Of a stretch of 64,000 bases of DNA, positions 35,601-43,192 are shown in pieces (position 1 is the stretch's first letter; every line of letters starts with the position of its first letter). Origin of the DNA: CAYMZZ01 sp047600605 (GTDB taxonomy: Bacteria; Bacteroidota; Bacteroidia; Chitinophagales; Chitinophagaceae); the NCBI GenBank assembly GCA_047600605.1, contig JASGKK010000001.1:1240001-1304000 (forward strand). Direction: 5' to 3'. The translations under genes and the position numbers were made by a program. Below the pieces are notes generated by a model. That model searched no databases. It saw nothing but the letters and a program-made list of their open reading frames with translations, and was not told where the DNA came from.

Positions 35601-35767
35601 AGACCGTCGGCGCCGGTCTGGGTAGACGCTTTACTTCCTTTGACGCTGATACTCACGCCCTGCAGGGGCTGACCATCCGCATCCATGACTTTGCCACGCA
35701 CCGTCTGCTGGGCCCACGTGAGAGACATCAGCAGCATGGCAGTTAATACGCATGCTAATTTTTTCAT
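32624..35767 (-). CDS. SusC/RagA family TonB-linked outer-membrane transporter
   Basis: 1047 residues. Signal peptide (ending TWAQQ), CarboxypepD_reg domain (about 22-105, GKVMDADGQPLQGVSISVKG), plug domain with the SusC signature (KVAGVNITSSSGGVGSSTRI, DGIPINNSQIDPGD), then a 22-strand barrel ending in a terminal aromatic residue (LRIVF). It imports oligosaccharide or peptide powered by TonB. No hydrolase, sensor or sigma gene accompanies the operon, so the substrate cannot be guessed. Confidence 0.96.
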   Translation of the reverse strand: MKKLACVLTAMLLMSLTWAQQTVRGKVMDADGQPLQGVSISVKGSKASTQTGADGLFTIAASPGNVLILTSVGYQRKEVTVGSDNNIAIQLTVEAREMNEVIVTAAGIRREAKTLGYSAPTIKNEELTRARDRSVLNSLQGKVAGVNITSSSGGVGSSTRIVFRGGTSLLGNNQALIVVDGIPINNSQIDPGDNLNNQVDAGNRGNDINPEDVESVTVLKGPAAAALYGSRAANGALIITTKSGKRLGNKKTEVVFNTSYSLEQILRVPKYQNEYGQGGNKETDLRENFSWGPRFDGKLKPWGQVVDGEQQVKPYVGLPNNVKEFFDIGQVSNTGLSLSQNNDRNSYYLSANQLIQKGIMPGTEYKRTSLRFTGTAELSSKLSSSATINYIRGVGDLSVQGQGASPYDQVLQTPRDISLLDLKDYKNNKFNTLSGYYGAYTVNPWYFLGEDSYRSIVDRVLGNVEFTYKPVSWLDVVYRIGTDVINDGRKQIVSKRVIPDPNNQNHGNEFPGSYSEEAISIRELTSDLTVSGRFKLTSDLSLRAMVGHNFRERTTNDQLSKINDLVIPGLYNLGNTSGPPEADNTYQKRRLFGVYTDINLAFKDYLFLGLTGRNDWSSTLPVNNRSFFYPSTNLSFVFSEAFNMPKWISYGKVRASAARVGNDANPYLLQSNFVPGVVADGYNNSQLTFPFNGIPGFTVGATIGNPNLTPEFTTSYEGGVEASFLNNRLGIDFTYYHNKTTDQIITLPIAASTGYTFRVTNIGQVSNRGVELLLRGIPVRTKDFTWESTVTFSKNKSNVDKIAPGTSSITLPGGFNGGTVVAQVGKPYGQFFGSGFLRDSLGRVVVNEATGYPVADPQARTYGTYLPDYIASFFNSFSYKGFTLTLLFDGRKGGLFFSRTKSLQTFVGTDPKTLYNDREPFVIPNSAVLDPGSGKYIANTIPVESAQDYWTNFVSNNAIENLLDASFIKLREATLSYRIPKQWLNKVKFISGMQIGLVGRNLWLKTPKENTYSDPETSSFGTGNAQGYEYGSVPSVRSFGANLRIVF

Positions 35768-35899
35768 ACACAGTTTTTGGAAAAGAAAATTGTTGCCAGA
35801 AGAAATGGACAGAGCAAATTCTGCTATTGCTGTTTTAGTTACAGCTCATTCTGACCAGAGCATTAATCCGGCCTACTGAAGCATAGGAAAGTGTGTATG

Positions 35900-35951
35900 A
35901 AAAAAAAAGCAGCAATGCTTCAACAACCTTTAACAAAGCAGTTGAAGCATT
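35900..35951 (-). terminator. Rho-independent terminator of pyrF
   Basis: Minus strand: perfect 11-base stem AATGCTTCAAC / GTTGAAGCATT (35941-35951 and 35914-35924) with a 16-base loop, then nine T at 35900-35908. The rest of the gap to susC (35768-35899) shows no clear -7 box. Confidence 0.88.
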
Positions 35952-35982
35952 TATCATAATATCAATAAATAGAAAGGAAGAA

Positions 35983-36807
35983 TCAACGTACAGGCAGGTA
36001 CTGATCCATTTCCTGCTGATAAGCACGGGCCACCTTTTCGGCTTCTGTGGCAAAATCGGTGCCGTCTGAAGCATAAATAATAGCGCGGCTGGCATTGATC
36101 AGCAATCCGCAATCTGCGTTCATGGCCCGTTCCGAAATATCGCGGAGGCTGCCACCCTGTGCGCCTACTCCGGGCACGAGATAAAAATGATCTGGTGTGA
36201 GCTGACGGATAGGTACAAACCGATCGGCCTGTGTAGCTCCCACCACAAACATCAGGTTGCCGGTATTGCCCCAGCCACTAACGGTTTTCATAACACGCTC
36301 ATACAACAGTTCAGCCGGCTGACCGTCTGCATGCAGACGCTGCAATTCAAAATCGGCCGCTCCGGGATTGGATGTGAGCCCCAGCACGATGGCCCATTTA
36401 CCGCTATGCTGCAGAAAAGGTTTTACACTGTCTTCGCCCATATAGGGAGCTACCGTAATACTGTCGAAAGGAAGGGCTTCAAAAAATGCGCGGGCATACT
36501 GATCGGCGGTATTGCCAATATCGCCCCGTTTGGCATCTGCAATGGTAAAATGATCGGGACCAATGTAACGAACCGTTTTATCCATTGCCTCCCAGCCTCT
36601 GAGTCCCAGTGCTTCGTAAAAGGCTGTATTGATCTTATAAGCCACGCAGAGATCGCGGGTGGCATCAATGATGGCTTTATTAAAGGCAAAAACCGGATCG
36701 GGCTCATGCAGCAGGTGCGCCGGTATTTTGGTAATATCTGTATCCAGTCCTACGCAGAGATAGGTACGCTTGCGGAATATCTGTGCAACCAGTTGATCAC
36801 GTGTCAT
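35983..36807 (-). CDS. pyrF: Orotidine 5'-phosphate decarboxylase
   Basis: 274 residues from the ATG at 36807; the upstream frame extends into word-repeat DNA and is rejected. It is of the longer, type-2 PyrF group: YLCVGLDTDITKIP, YKINTAFYEALGLRGWEAM, catalytic IADAKRGDIGNTA (D91, K93, D96), APYMGEDSVKPFL, LVPGVGAQGG and LLINASRAIIYAS. It makes UMP. TATCTTCG (36813-36820, one mismatch) lies 5 bases before the ATG, a leaderless-type arrangement. Confidence 0.96.
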   Translation of the reverse strand: MTRDQLVAQIFRKRTYLCVGLDTDITKIPAHLLHEPDPVFAFNKAIIDATRDLCVAYKINTAFYEALGLRGWEAMDKTVRYIGPDHFTIADAKRGDIGNTADQYARAFFEALPFDSITVAPYMGEDSVKPFLQHSGKWAIVLGLTSNPGAADFELQRLHADGQPAELLYERVMKTVSGWGNTGNLMFVVGATQADRFVPIRQLTPDHFYLVPGVGAQGGSLRDISERAMNADCGLLINASRAIIYASDGTDFATEAEKVARAYQQEMDQYLPVR

Positions 36808-36823
36808 GGGGGCGAAGATAAGA

Positions 36824-36942
36824 AAAGGGTATAAAGAGTTTAAAGGGTTTAAAGGGTGTTTGGGAACAAAAAATCTGTGCAATCATCTTTATCTCTTATA
36901 CGCTTTAAACGCTTTAAACCCTTTAAACTCTTTATACCCTTT
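36824..36942. repeat. Word-repeat inverted pair, perfect 31-base arms
   Basis: Arms 36824-36854 and 36912-36942 are perfect inverse copies of 9-base words (GGGTATAAA, GAGTTTAAA, GGGTTTAAA) with a 57-base middle. It fills the gap from the kynU stop (36953) to the pyrF -7 region. Confidence 0.95.
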
Positions 36943-36952
36943 ATACCTGTTC

Positions 36953-38221
36953 TTATCCGAGCAATACTTTCTTTAATTCGTGCCCAAACTTCCATACTTC
37001 TTCAAACGTATTATATAATGGTACCGGTGCCAGCCGGATCACATCGGGTTCGCGCCAGTCGGTAATGATGCCTGCAGCTGCCAGCGCATCAAATACGTTT
37101 CTGCCATCGCGCTGCATCAGCAATGACACCTGGCTACCCTGTTGCCCTGGATCACGTGGTGTGAGAATCGTAATGGGACTGCCTGCTACTGACTGATTCA
37201 CATCATCGAGCACCGCCCAGAGGAATGCAGTAAGCTTTTCTCGTTTGGCCTGTATGGCATCCCAGCCGGCTTCTGCCACTACATCAAGGGCAGCCCTGTG
37301 TGCAGCATACAGCAACAGCGATGGAGTGCTTAATTGCCAGCCTTCGGCTCCTGCCATGGGCACAAACCCTTTTTGCATCAAAAACCGGGTTGGTTTATCA
37401 TATCCCCACCAGCCTGCAAAACGTGGCACATCGGCCCGGTGGTGACGTTCATGAATAAATACACCTCCTATAGCCCCCGGACCCGAGTTGAGATATTTAT
37501 AGGTACACCAGCAGGCAAAATCAACATCCCAGTCATGCAATTGCAGCGGAATATTACCCGCAGCATGAGCCAGGTCAAAACCCACCAGCGCACCCGCTTT
37601 GTGTGCTGCCGCAGCGATGGCCGGCATATCCAGCACCTGACCGGTATAATAATTGATCCCTCCAAATAATACCAATGCCGTTTCTTCAGCATTCCTTTCA
37701 ATAGCCGCTATGACATCTTCGGTATGCAGTAAATGCTCTCCTTCGCGCGGAGCAACTTCCACAATCGTTTTGTCCGGATCAAACCCATGATGCCGCACAT
37801 GCGTCTCCAGGCTGTACTGATCGCTGGGAAATGCCTTGGCTTCGCAAATAATTTTTACCCGTTTGCCCGCAGGACGATAAAAACTTACCAGCAGCAACTG
37901 CAGATTGACGGTCAGTTGATTCATAACCACCAATTCATGCGATTGTGCTCCTGTAACAGTACGGAGTGTTGGCAAAAAATGATCATGATAGCTCATCCAT
38001 GCATCCGGAGCATGAAAAAAAGCCTCTACGCCGTAACTGGCCCAGTCGTTGAGTACCTGATCGAGATAAGTACGTGTACGCATGGGTTGTAATCCCAGTG
38101 AATTACCCAAAAAATAAATCTGCTCTCCTGTACCATGCGGTGGTATGATAAACTGTTTGCGCATAGCAGCCAGCGGATCCTGTACATCGGCCAGTTGCGC
38201 AGCCTCGAGTGATATATTCAT
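36953..38221 (-). CDS. kynU: Kynureninase
   Basis: 422 residues from the ATG at 38221. PLP enzyme that splits kynurenine to anthranilate and alanine. Signatures: IYFLGNSLGLQPMRTR, AWMSYHDHF, MNQLTVNLQLLLVSFY, GGINYYTGQVLDMPAI, VGFDLAHAAGN (PLP-binding D216), and the PLP lysine K242 in CWCTYKYLNSGPG; later HRADVPRFAGWWGYD. Full length. The other kynurenine-pathway genes are not in the window. It follows the SDR gene after 43 bases, so may share its transcript. Confidence 0.95.
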   Translation of the reverse strand: MNISLEAAQLADVQDPLAAMRKQFIIPPHGTGEQIYFLGNSLGLQPMRTRTYLDQVLNDWASYGVEAFFHAPDAWMSYHDHFLPTLRTVTGAQSHELVVMNQLTVNLQLLLVSFYRPAGKRVKIICEAKAFPSDQYSLETHVRHHGFDPDKTIVEVAPREGEHLLHTEDVIAAIERNAEETALVLFGGINYYTGQVLDMPAIAAAAHKAGALVGFDLAHAAGNIPLQLHDWDVDFACWCTYKYLNSGPGAIGGVFIHERHHRADVPRFAGWWGYDKPTRFLMQKGFVPMAGAEGWQLSTPSLLLYAAHRAALDVVAEAGWDAIQAKREKLTAFLWAVLDDVNQSVAGSPITILTPRDPGQQGSQVSLLMQRDGRNVFDALAAAGIITDWREPDVIRLAPVPLYNTFEEVWKFGHELKKVLLG

Positions 38222-38264
38222 AACTAAATAAGGTTGAAGGCTAAAGGTAAAGGGTAAAGTGATA

Positions 38265-39050
38265 TCAGATGCTGCCGGTACGGCCACCATCGACCGGTAT
38301 GCTGGTGCCGGTTACATAAGCTGCAGCGGGTGTTGCCAGAAATGCGGCTACCTGGGCCACTTCTGCCGCTGTGGCAAACCGGCGCAAAGGCACACTCTCC
38401 CGCATACTGTCACTTACCTTCTCTATACTTATCCCGCGGGCAGTTGCTATACTTCTGATCAGATTTTGCAGCCGCTGCGTGTCGGTGAGTCCCGGTAAAA
38501 TATTGTTGACCGTAATATTGAAAGGACCTACTTCACCCGCGAGTGTTTTGGCCCAGCCAGCTACTGCTGCACGTATGGTATTGGATACGCCCAGGTTGGG
38601 AATGGGTATACGAACCGAAGTAGATACGATGTTGATAATACGTCCATAACCCGCTGCTTTCATGCCCGGCAGCAATGCCTGTACCAGGTGCTGATTGTTT
38701 ATGATATGCTGTTGAAATGCGGTAAGAAATTCGGCCGCTGTCGCCTCCGTTACAGGTCCTGGTTTAGGACCACCCGTATTATTGACAAGGATGTGTACAG
38801 GTCCTTTCTGTGCCAGTTGCTGAACGGTATGATTCACGGCTGCTGTATCAAAAAAATCTGCCACGGCATACTGATGATCCTGATCAAAAGGCCGGGGCAG
38901 TGAGGCCACTGCCTCCTGCAACCGTTTTTGATCCCGCGCCAGTAAGATACAGGTGGCACCTAACGTCGCCAGTTCCTCTGCAATAGCCAGCCCGATACCC
39001 TGCGTGCTGCCACCAATCAATGCAGTTTTATGATGTAGGGAAATATCCAT
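38265..39050 (-). CDS. SDR-family protein with altered active site
   Basis: 261 residues. Rossmann features are normal: NAD(P) site GGSTQGIG (13-20) and NNTGGP (90-95), and end AAYVTGTSIPVDGG. In the catalytic region the usual Tyr-x-x-x-Lys is replaced by S156-N-T-I-R160 (GVSNTIRAAV), with S143/S145 nearby. This variant occurs in a branch of FabG-like SDRs; whether they are oxidoreductases is uncertain. A role in tryptophan breakdown is only suggested by its neighbour kynU. Confidence 0.85.
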   Translation of the reverse strand: MDISLHHKTALIGGSTQGIGLAIAEELATLGATCILLARDQKRLQEAVASLPRPFDQDHQYAVADFFDTAAVNHTVQQLAQKGPVHILVNNTGGPKPGPVTEATAAEFLTAFQQHIINNQHLVQALLPGMKAAGYGRIINIVSTSVRIPIPNLGVSNTIRAAVAGWAKTLAGEVGPFNITVNNILPGLTDTQRLQNLIRSIATARGISIEKVSDSMRESVPLRRFATAAEVAQVAAFLATPAAAYVTGTSIPVDGGRTGSI

Positions 39051-39054
39051 GGGT

Positions 39055-39062
39055 CAAACGTA
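39055..39062 (-). promoter_or_regulatory. -7 box TACGTTTG of the SDR gene, leaderless
   Basis: Exact consensus on the minus strand with four bases to the ATG at 39050. Confidence 0.65.
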
Positions 39063-39089
39063 CTGAAAAAGAAGCAAGCTGTCATGAAT

Positions 39090-39212
39090 TTGAAGATTTG
39101 AGGATTTGAAAATTCGAAGATTGATTAGAAGAGCACTATTCCTTCATATTGAGAGAATTTATCACCTCAAGCATTATCAAATTCTCAAATTTTCAAATCC
39201 TCAAATCTTCAA
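39090..39212. repeat. Word-repeat inverted pair, perfect 25-base arms
   Basis: Arms 39090-39114 and 39188-39212 are perfect inverse copies of TTGAAGAT/TTGAGGAT/TTGAAAAT words (25 bases, extending with one mismatch), middle 73 bases. It fills the space between the GDPD stop and the SDR promoter. Confidence 0.93.
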
Positions 39213-39224
39213 CTCGTCATCTCT

Positions 39225-40157
39225 TCATTTTGTTTCTCCGGTCAGCAAGAGATCAGGATAATCCGTAATCACCCCATCTACTCCCATCTGCTGCAGGCCA
39301 GTGATCGCTTCTTTATCATTAACTGTCCAGGGAATGACTTTCATTTTCAATCCATGGCAGTTATTGACCAACTGATCGGTTACGAGTTCGTGTGCGGGAC
39401 TGTATATAGACGGAGTAAATCCCATATCGGTGAGTTGTGCAGAAAGAGTTCTTTGATCAGTTGCTTCGATCAGCATGGCCGTCTTCATCCCGGGATACTT
39501 TGTATGCAGGTATTGCAATGTCCGGAAATCGAATGACTGAATGATCACATGATCCTGGATGCCCTTCTCCATCACCACCTGCATCAACAGGTCTACAAAC
39601 TCTGCCGGCGCCGGATGAAATATTCCATCACTCCGGGGATCGGTTTTAGTTTCGATATTAAACCGGGGAAAAGGTCTTTGGGTTGTTTGCATATACACCA
39701 GCACACTGTCAATAACAGTACTCAGCAATGGTTTGTATACAGCCAGTTTTTGCTGCCGGGGAAAGCGTGCATGTGGTTTAAGCCCTACATCAAACTGCAT
39801 GACCCGGCTATAGGGCATTTGGTAAATATTAAAACTGCGTTCATTGGCTGTAGTAATGACTGTACCATCCGGTGCGGTGGCTATTTCGTATCCCATCCAG
39901 GGTTCGTGCGAAAGTAAAACCTGCTTATCGGCACTGATCACCGCATCCATTTCCAGTGTGGTAACACCCAGATCGAGTGCCCGCTTCATAGCTGGCCAGG
40001 TATTTTCCGGCATCAGCCCGCGACATCCGCGGTGACCTTCAATATCGAATGAGGTATGCATGGAAGAAACAGCAGAGCGCGTTTCACGGGTTACATGGCA
40101 GGCGGCCAGAAAGCAGAGCCCTGCCAGTATATATTGACCAATTTTTTTTCGATTCAT
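39225..40157 (-). CDS. Glycerophosphodiester phosphodiesterase, lipoprotein
   Basis: 310 residues with lipobox FLAAC (Cys20). GDPD barrel signature GHRGCRGLMPENTWPA (catalytic H42-R43, E51-N52), TTLEMDAVISADKQVLLSHE, FNIETKTDP and IIQSFDFRTLQYL; the end GVDGVITDYPDLL is also typical. It hydrolyses glycerophosphodiesters in the periplasm to glycerol-3-phosphate and an alcohol. Full length, single gene. Confidence 0.93.
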   Translation of the reverse strand: MNRKKIGQYILAGLCFLAACHVTRETRSAVSSMHTSFDIEGHRGCRGLMPENTWPAMKRALDLGVTTLEMDAVISADKQVLLSHEPWMGYEIATAPDGTVITTANERSFNIYQMPYSRVMQFDVGLKPHARFPRQQKLAVYKPLLSTVIDSVLVYMQTTQRPFPRFNIETKTDPRSDGIFHPAPAEFVDLLMQVVMEKGIQDHVIIQSFDFRTLQYLHTKYPGMKTAMLIEATDQRTLSAQLTDMGFTPSIYSPAHELVTDQLVNNCHGLKMKVIPWTVNDKEAITGLQQMGVDGVITDYPDLLLTGETK

Positions 40158-40179
40158 AGTGCCGGTACTGTAAAAATAA

Positions 40180-40827
40180 TCATTCCGCGGCGCTATCTGT
40201 CTTAAATAATTGTGACCTTCTTTTTTGCATTTCTTCCGCTATGCCGGCAGCCTGCCCACCCTGCTCCTGCAGACGGGCAATGATGTTGTCGTAACTCACC
40301 TGATCGCGGTTCTGGCTTAATTTAAATACATGCTCCAGCCTGGTCACTTCCATCTCAAAGGCCACAATAGCCTTTGCCATCTGGTCTACATAGTCCTGCG
40401 GCAGATCTTCATAATTGGCTCCCGAGTGCGGGTTGTTTTCAAAATGACGGGTAGTACGATGCAGCACCTCACGCAGGGCTCTTTCGCCGAGAAAACGCAT
40501 GGTTCCGTGTGCGTGTACACTCATGTAATTCCAGGTACTGCCCTGTTGCTTATTCATGTACCAACTGGCGCTTACATATGTATGCGGACCGGTAAAGACA
40601 ACTAGGGCCTGCGGGTTTTGTACAAAGGCCCGGTGATGATCCGTTTGCTTCATAATATGCCCTGAAAGATAGAGACGTCCTTCACGCTCATCGATAAATA
40701 CAGGTATCTGTGTGGCCACAGGCTGCTGCTGTTCATTTACACCCGTAAGCAACGCAAAGGGATGCTGGCGGATAAACGCTTTGATCACCGCTTCATCCTT
40801 CTCTTTATATTTTGGGAGGTCATACAT
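40180..40827 (-). CDS. PaiB-type FMN-binding protein
   Basis: 215 residues. It matches the PaiB (FMN-binding negative transcriptional regulator) family with a split-barrel flavin fold: MYDLPKYKEKDEAVIKAFI at the N terminus, HPFALLTGVNEQQQPVATQI, LYLSGHIMKQTDHHRAF, VVFTGPHTYVSASWY, TWNYMSVHAHG. In Bacillus PaiB affects sporulation and protease genes; here a flavin-dependent role is unproven. Confidence 0.9.
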   Translation of the reverse strand: MYDLPKYKEKDEAVIKAFIRQHPFALLTGVNEQQQPVATQIPVFIDEREGRLYLSGHIMKQTDHHRAFVQNPQALVVFTGPHTYVSASWYMNKQQGSTWNYMSVHAHGTMRFLGERALREVLHRTTRHFENNPHSGANYEDLPQDYVDQMAKAIVAFEMEVTRLEHVFKLSQNRDQVSYDNIIARLQEQGGQAAGIAEEMQKRRSQLFKTDSAAE

Positions 40828-40831
40828 ATAT

Positions 40832-40839
40832 CAAAAATA
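40832..40839 (-). promoter_or_regulatory. -7 box TATTTTTG of the PaiB gene, leaderless
   Basis: Exact consensus on the minus strand with four bases to the ATG at 40827. Confidence 0.65.
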
Positions 40840-40910
40840 CGTTTTTTAATAAGCTCCGGCATGCAACGTTGTGCGTGCCCTGCCTGTCAGCATGGATCAA
40901 ACCACGCGTT

Positions 40911-41897
40911 ATGAAAAAGAAAATTGTCTTGCTGTTGCTCGCTTTGCCCTGCCTGACACCTTTTTTTGTTTCAGGAAAACCATCCCATCCCAACATATCC
41001 CGGCAGTCTGTCAATGCGATTATCGGCGATAAAAGCTTTGAAAGTATTTATGGGTGTAAGCCATTGTCCTGTCTCGATGAGACATTTCGTATTCAGACCC
41101 ATCTCAACTATGTATTGACTTTATTACAACAAAAGTCAACCAGCCATCTCAACAGTACGCAGCAGCACAAACGCGAACAGATACTTCAATTGCTGCAACG
41201 CTATATCCGTGACGCACAGTTTCCTGTCAATGCCGCCTATCCGGATCAGCGTCGCCCCTGCTTTATTGATGCCAGTGGAAATATCTGTGCAGTAGGTTAT
41301 CTGCTGCAGGAAACCAGTGGTCGCGCAGCCGCAGAAGCGATCAATGCAAAACACCAGTATGCTTATGTAATGGATATGCAGGAGCCTGCGCTGGAGCAGT
41401 GGGCAGCAGATAATGGGCTGACACTCGAAGAATGTGCGATGATACAACCGACCTATGGTCCTGTGCCTTCCGCACAAACCATCAACTACGATATTAAAGC
41501 AGGCTATGGCGTATCATCCGGTATTGTCGGCGGCGCCAACCTTGCGCTCACGATCAACTCATTTGCCCGCGGCAGGCAATTGAGCAAAGGCTATCATTAT
41601 GTCTCGCTGGTAACCGGCGCAGGCCAGGTGATACTTGGTCTGACCAACATAAGAAAATCGGGCTACTCCAGTGTGGATGGCGGTAACTGGATGACGCCTA
41701 CCTATGTTTCCTATAAGGCGCAGAACAATCTTTCTTATCTGAATATAGCGATGGGCTCGGCCACGCTGATAAGCAGCGCTATTAACCTGGCCATGCAGAA
41801 AAAAGGAAAAGATCAGCGGCATAGCTTCAATGTATATGGTGTACCCAATGAAGCCAGCCAATGGACGATGGGATTGAGTTTTTCTAAAAGACTGTAG
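40911..41897 (+). CDS. Uncharacterised secreted protein with CAVGYLL motif
   Basis: 328 residues from the ATG at 40911 (signal peptide MKKKIVLLLLALPCLTPFFV). The N-terminal half is helical and carries the most telling stretch: RRPCFIDASGNICAVGYLL, then a region ending LEQWAADNGLTLEECAMIQP. I recall similar blocks in unnamed secreted proteins of Bacteroidota and myxobacteria. Two motif cysteines (in PCF and ICAVG) may pair. The second half, from ITYDIKAGYGV-like strands on, is small-residue rich with two helical hydrophobic segments and may insert in a membrane. No function is known. Confidence 0.75.
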   Translation: MKKKIVLLLLALPCLTPFFVSGKPSHPNISRQSVNAIIGDKSFESIYGCKPLSCLDETFRIQTHLNYVLTLLQQKSTSHLNSTQQHKREQILQLLQRYIRDAQFPVNAAYPDQRRPCFIDASGNICAVGYLLQETSGRAAAEAINAKHQYAYVMDMQEPALEQWAADNGLTLEECAMIQPTYGPVPSAQTINYDIKAGYGVSSGIVGGANLALTINSFARGRQLSKGYHYVSLVTGAGQVILGLTNIRKSGYSSVDGGNWMTPTYVSYKAQNNLSYLNIAMGSATLISSAINLAMQKKGKDQRHSFNVYGVPNEASQWTMGLSFSKRL

Positions 41898-41906
41898 CGT
41901 TTTGAG

Positions 41907-41992
41907 GTAAAAGGCAGAAGGTTAAAGGTGAAAGGGTTTGTATATCTACCTTTAACCTTCTACCTTTAAACCTTTATACTTTTATACTTTTG
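41907..41992. repeat. Word-repeat cluster, imperfect inverted pair
   Basis: AGAAGGTTAAAGGT (about 41918-41932) is mirrored at about 41950-41965, followed by CCTTTATAC/TTTATAC words. It fills the gap between two convergent genes (stop codons at 41897 and 41997). Confidence 0.7.
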
Positions 41993-41996
41993 TCCG

Positions 41997-43091
41997 TCAC
42001 GACACCAGTTCGGCTACTTTCGCTCCGGCAATATTTGCATTGCGCATACTTACGCTACGCACCACCTGTGCAGCGAAGCTTTCAAAAGCCTGACGGGTGA
42101 TCGTCTCATCGCTCAGCATGACGGGCATGCCTTTATCGCCACCTTCGCGGATGCTTTGCACCAGGGGGATCTGGCCCAGAAAAGGCAGATCATATTCTTC
42201 GGCCAGGCGCTTGCCGCCTTCTTTACCAAAAATGTAGTATTTGTGATCAGGCAACTCGGCTGGTGTGAAATAACTCATATTTTCCACCAGTCCGATAACC
42301 GGTACGTTGAGCTGTGCCTGGCCAAACATGGCAATACCTTTTTTGGCATCAGCCAGGGCCACATCCTGCGGCGTGGTTACGATAACCGAACCCGTTACAG
42401 GTACAGTCTGCATCAGGGTGAGGTGGATATCGCCGGTACCGGGAGGCATATCTACCACCAGGTAGTCAAGATCGCCCCAGTATACATCGGTCACAAACTG
42501 GCGAATAGCACTGCTGGCCATGGGACCACGCCAAACCACTGCATTCTTTTCGTCTACCAGCAAGCCAATACTCATGAGTTTGAGGCCATATTTTTCGAGT
42601 GGCACGATCATTCCTTTCCCTTCCATTTCCATCATCAGCGGACGCTCACCGCGCACGCCAAACATGATTGGCACGCTGGGGCCATAAATATCTGCATCCA
42701 TCAGCCCTACCTTAGCACCGCCTTTGGAAAGGGCCAGGGCCAGGTTGGCTGCTACTGTTGATTTTCCTACACCGCCTTTACCACTTACCACCGCAATAAT
42801 ATTCTTTACATTGGGCAATACGGCGCCGCTATCGTTGCGCTTGGTGCTGGTATTGGCGGTAAAGTTTACGTTTACCACAGCGGCTTTATTAACAAGCAGC
42901 TTTACTGCATTCACACAGGCTGTGCGAATCATATCCTTCATAGGACAGGCAGGAGTGGTGAGTACGACGGTAAATGAGACCTGGTTGCCATCTATCTCAA
43001 TATCTTTCACCATGTTAAGGGTCACAATATCCTTCCCCAGGTCAGGTTCCTGCACATTACTGAGGGCTTCCAGTATTTTTTCTTGGGTCAT
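41997..43091 (-). CDS. mrp: Mrp/NBP35-type iron-sulfur cluster carrier ATPase
   Basis: 364 residues from the ATG at 43091. N terminus is a MIP18/DUF59 domain (about 1-85; ALSNVQEPDLGKDIV, TTPACPMKD). The P-loop ATPase has SGKGGVGKSTVAANLA, DADIYGPSVP, VDMPPGTGDIHLT and ENMSYF. The usual C-terminal CxxC is absent; the stretch after ENMSYF reads FTPAELPDHKYYIFG. It is thought to load Fe-S clusters on target proteins. The -7 box lies 34 bases upstream, back to back with the promoter of the next gene. Confidence 0.93.
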   Translation of the reverse strand: MTQEKILEALSNVQEPDLGKDIVTLNMVKDIEIDGNQVSFTVVLTTPACPMKDMIRTACVNAVKLLVNKAAVVNVNFTANTSTKRNDSGAVLPNVKNIIAVVSGKGGVGKSTVAANLALALSKGGAKVGLMDADIYGPSVPIMFGVRGERPLMMEMEGKGMIVPLEKYGLKLMSIGLLVDEKNAVVWRGPMASSAIRQFVTDVYWGDLDYLVVDMPPGTGDIHLTLMQTVPVTGSVIVTTPQDVALADAKKGIAMFGQAQLNVPVIGLVENMSYFTPAELPDHKYYIFGKEGGKRLAEEYDLPFLGQIPLVQSIREGGDKGMPVMLSDETITRQAFESFAAQVVRSVSMRNANIAGAKVAELVS

Positions 43092-43125
43092 TTTGAAAGT
43101 TTCTGTTAAAATGAATTCCGATCCG

Positions 43126-43133
43126 CAAAGGTA
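43126..43133 (-). promoter_or_regulatory. -7 box TACCTTTG of mrp
   Basis: Exact TAnnTTTG on the minus strand, about 34 bases before the mrp ATG. Confidence 0.55.
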
Positions 43134-43154
43134 AACACTCATACCCCTAATTTG

Positions 43155-43187
43155 TTGACTTATTTAAGCAACTTGTCCTTATTTTTG
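43155..43187 (+). promoter_or_regulatory. Promoter of the CarboxypepD-like gene, leaderless
   Basis: TTG at 43155-43157, 22 bases, then TATTTTTG at 43180-43187; only five bases remain to the GTG start at 43193. Confidence 0.65.
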
Positions 43188-43192
43188 AAGCC

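Noticed and set aside
41997..43091. Classing Mrp as a simple ParA partition ATPase
   Set aside because: The DUF59 front domain and the DADIYGPSVP and PPGTGD motifs place it in the Mrp/NBP35 group.
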